NCBI GenBank assembly: GCA_945877525.1
Contig: CAMDVP010000112.1
Location: 1-9,440 of the forward strand
Length of the DNA stretch: 9,440 bases
From: an uncultured Clostridia bacterium
GTDB taxonomy: Bacteria > Bacillota > Clostridia > Christensenellales > Aristaeellaceae
Reading direction: 5' to 3'
Shown: positions 8,723-9,440 of the stretch, piece after piece
Position numbering within the stretch: the first letter of the stretch is position 1
Layout: every line of letters begins with the position of its first letter
Position numbers and translations under genes: made by a program
The notes under the pieces: model-generated
What the model was told of the DNA's origin: nothing
The model's database searches: none
The model's input: the letters and a program-made list of their open reading frames with translations, nothing else

Positions 8723-9388
8723 TCATTCGTCCTGCGCGGCAAGCGCCGCCTTGTGATCCTCCTTGATTCTTTCCAGCAACGCCGGATTCAGAATCAGTTC
8801 CAGCGCAGTGAGGGCCAGCGCCTTCGCGCCCAGGGCGATGGATTGCAGGCCCCTTTCAGCGCGGCATGCAGCCACCTTCTCCATGCTATGGCCTGCCACC
8901 GCCGTGTCGCTGATCGCAATCATCGGCTGAATCACCGGAATAACCTGCGATACATTGCCCACGTCGGATGAGCCAAGGGAACGGTTGTCGTCAGGGGGCA
9001 CCACTTCGCCGAGGGACTCCAGCACGCGCCGATACACCGCGTCGAAGGAAGGTGTGGGGATGATGTTCTCCACCAGATTCCGCTGGGTCGGCTCCAGCAG
9101 GCCTGTGCAGCCGGTCTGCAGCGCTGCGCCTTCCACGATGCGCTCCATCCGGTGATAGATGTCCATCATGCGCTTCACCGTTGAAGCGCGAATGTAGAAC
9201 TTCGCCTCCGTGTAGCCCGGGATGATGTTCGGCGCGTCACCGCCCCTGGTGATGATACCGTGAATCCGCGCATCCTGCGGAAGCTGCTGCCGCATAAGGC
9301 CAATTGCATTGAAGGTGAGAATCATGGCGTCCAGTGCGTTGATTCCCTCCTGAGGATTGGCCGAGGCATGGGAGGAGCGGCCCTTATA
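8723..9388 (-). CDS. M20 family amidohydrolase/peptidase, C-terminal part only (5' end interrupted)
   Basis: C-terminal 221 residues of an M20 metallo-amidohydrolase (AbgB or aminoacylase-like), about half the family's usual 380-470. Homology starts before the ATG at 9325: reading upstream in frame gives YKGRSSHASANPQEGINALDA, the standard opening of the M20 dimerisation (lid) domain with its conserved His. Then come RGGDAPNIIPGYTEAKFYIRA (lid strands), GSSDVGNVSQVIP (D142, counted from the first codon at 9388) and VAGHSMEK with H167, a likely metal ligand of the returning catalytic domain. Directly upstream the frame meets TAG (9391-9389), where base composition also changes. The N-terminal catalytic half with the other zinc ligands is therefore missing, and the product is probably non-functional unless the break is an assembly artefact. 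It is convergent with the glycosidase operon and probably unrelated to it. The exact substrate (N-acyl or aminobenzoyl-amino acid amide) is not readable. Confidence 0.8.
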   Translation of the reverse strand, partial: YKGRSSHASANPQEGINALDAMILTFNAIGLMRQQLPQDARIHGIITRGGDAPNIIPGYTEAKFYIRASTVKRMMDIYHRMERIVEGAALQTGCTGLLEPTQRNLVENIIPTPSFDAVYRRVLESLGEVVPPDDNRSLGSSDVGNVSQVIPVIQPMIAISDTAVAGHSMEKVAACRAERGLQSIALGAKALALTALELILNPALLERIKEDHKAALAAQDE

Positions 9389-9440
9389 CTATTCTCAAAT
9401 GAAAATGGCACAAGATACGAAGCGAATTTTTCATTCTGGC
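9389..9440. other. AT-rich segment at the break in the M20 gene; possible mobile-element end
   Basis: The last 50 bases are about 36% GC, against about 60% in the 50 bases before. The M20 reading frame has two stops here (at 9391-9389 and 9397-9395) and no M20 homology. The pair AATGAAAA (9398-9405) and TTTTCATT (9428-9435) forms an 8-bp inverted repeat. Too little sequence is visible to name an element. Foreign DNA, a rearrangement or an assembly join all fit. Confidence 0.5.

Noticed and set aside
8541..8756. Small + strand frame of 71 codons in the intergenic region
   Set aside because: It runs through the operon terminator, has no ribosome-binding site, and overlaps the end of the M20 gene on the other strand.
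9398..9435. 8-bp inverted repeat AATGAAAA / TTTTCATT as a transposon terminal repeat
   Set aside because: Both arms lie on the same side of the junction and are AT-rich, so chance is likely. No element family could be assigned.

Overview
The window holds five genes on the + strand, packed head to tail like an operon (positions 3 to 8445). A strong intrinsic terminator follows (about 8550-8596), then the 3' part of a convergent gene on the - strand (8723 to about 9388). Base composition is high in GC (about 60% or more by eye). The ribosome-binding sites are strong AGGAGG types, gene spacing is very tight (two ATGA stop/start overlaps), and the enzyme families are those used on plant cell walls. 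This suggests a high-GC, carbohydrate-degrading gut or rumen Clostridia-type Firmicute, but the taxonomy is inference only.

Operon layout: (1) a GH95 family glycosidase (alpha-L-fucosidase or alpha-L-galactosidase type) whose extreme N-terminus may lie left of the window; (2) a Gfo/Idh/MocA NAD(P)-dependent sugar oxidoreductase; (3) a DUF4038/GH140-type apiosidase-like hydrolase with both expected catalytic acids in place; (4) a 749-residue two-domain protein joining a GH43-type five-bladed propeller to a GH28-type right-handed beta-helix; (5) a canonical glycerol kinase, glpK. None of the three glycosidases whose start is visible or nearly visible shows a secretion signal, so the likely scheme is cytoplasmic trimming of imported oligosaccharides, then redox and phosphorylation steps on the products. 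No transporter, regulator or promoter is visible; they would lie to the left.

GH95 + GH140 + GH28 + GH43 together recall the enzyme families that Bacteroides thetaiotaomicron uses on the pectin rhamnogalacturonan II, whose side chain A carries apiose, L-galactose/L-fucose and galacturonic acid. A Gram-positive-style, intracellular, fused-enzyme version of that set is the most interesting hypothesis here. It rests on family membership and not on demonstrated specificity. Several catalytic positions deviate from the textbook families: GH95 Asn to Asp, GH43 Glu to Asp, and a GH28 without the usual Gly-His-Gly. Substrate calls are therefore tentative.

Right end: the M20-family amidohydrolase on the - strand reads with good homology up to its dimerisation-domain motif and then hits a stop codon exactly where the DNA changes to about 36% GC for the last 50 bases. 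This looks like an insertion boundary (mobile element end), a rearrangement or an assembly junction.
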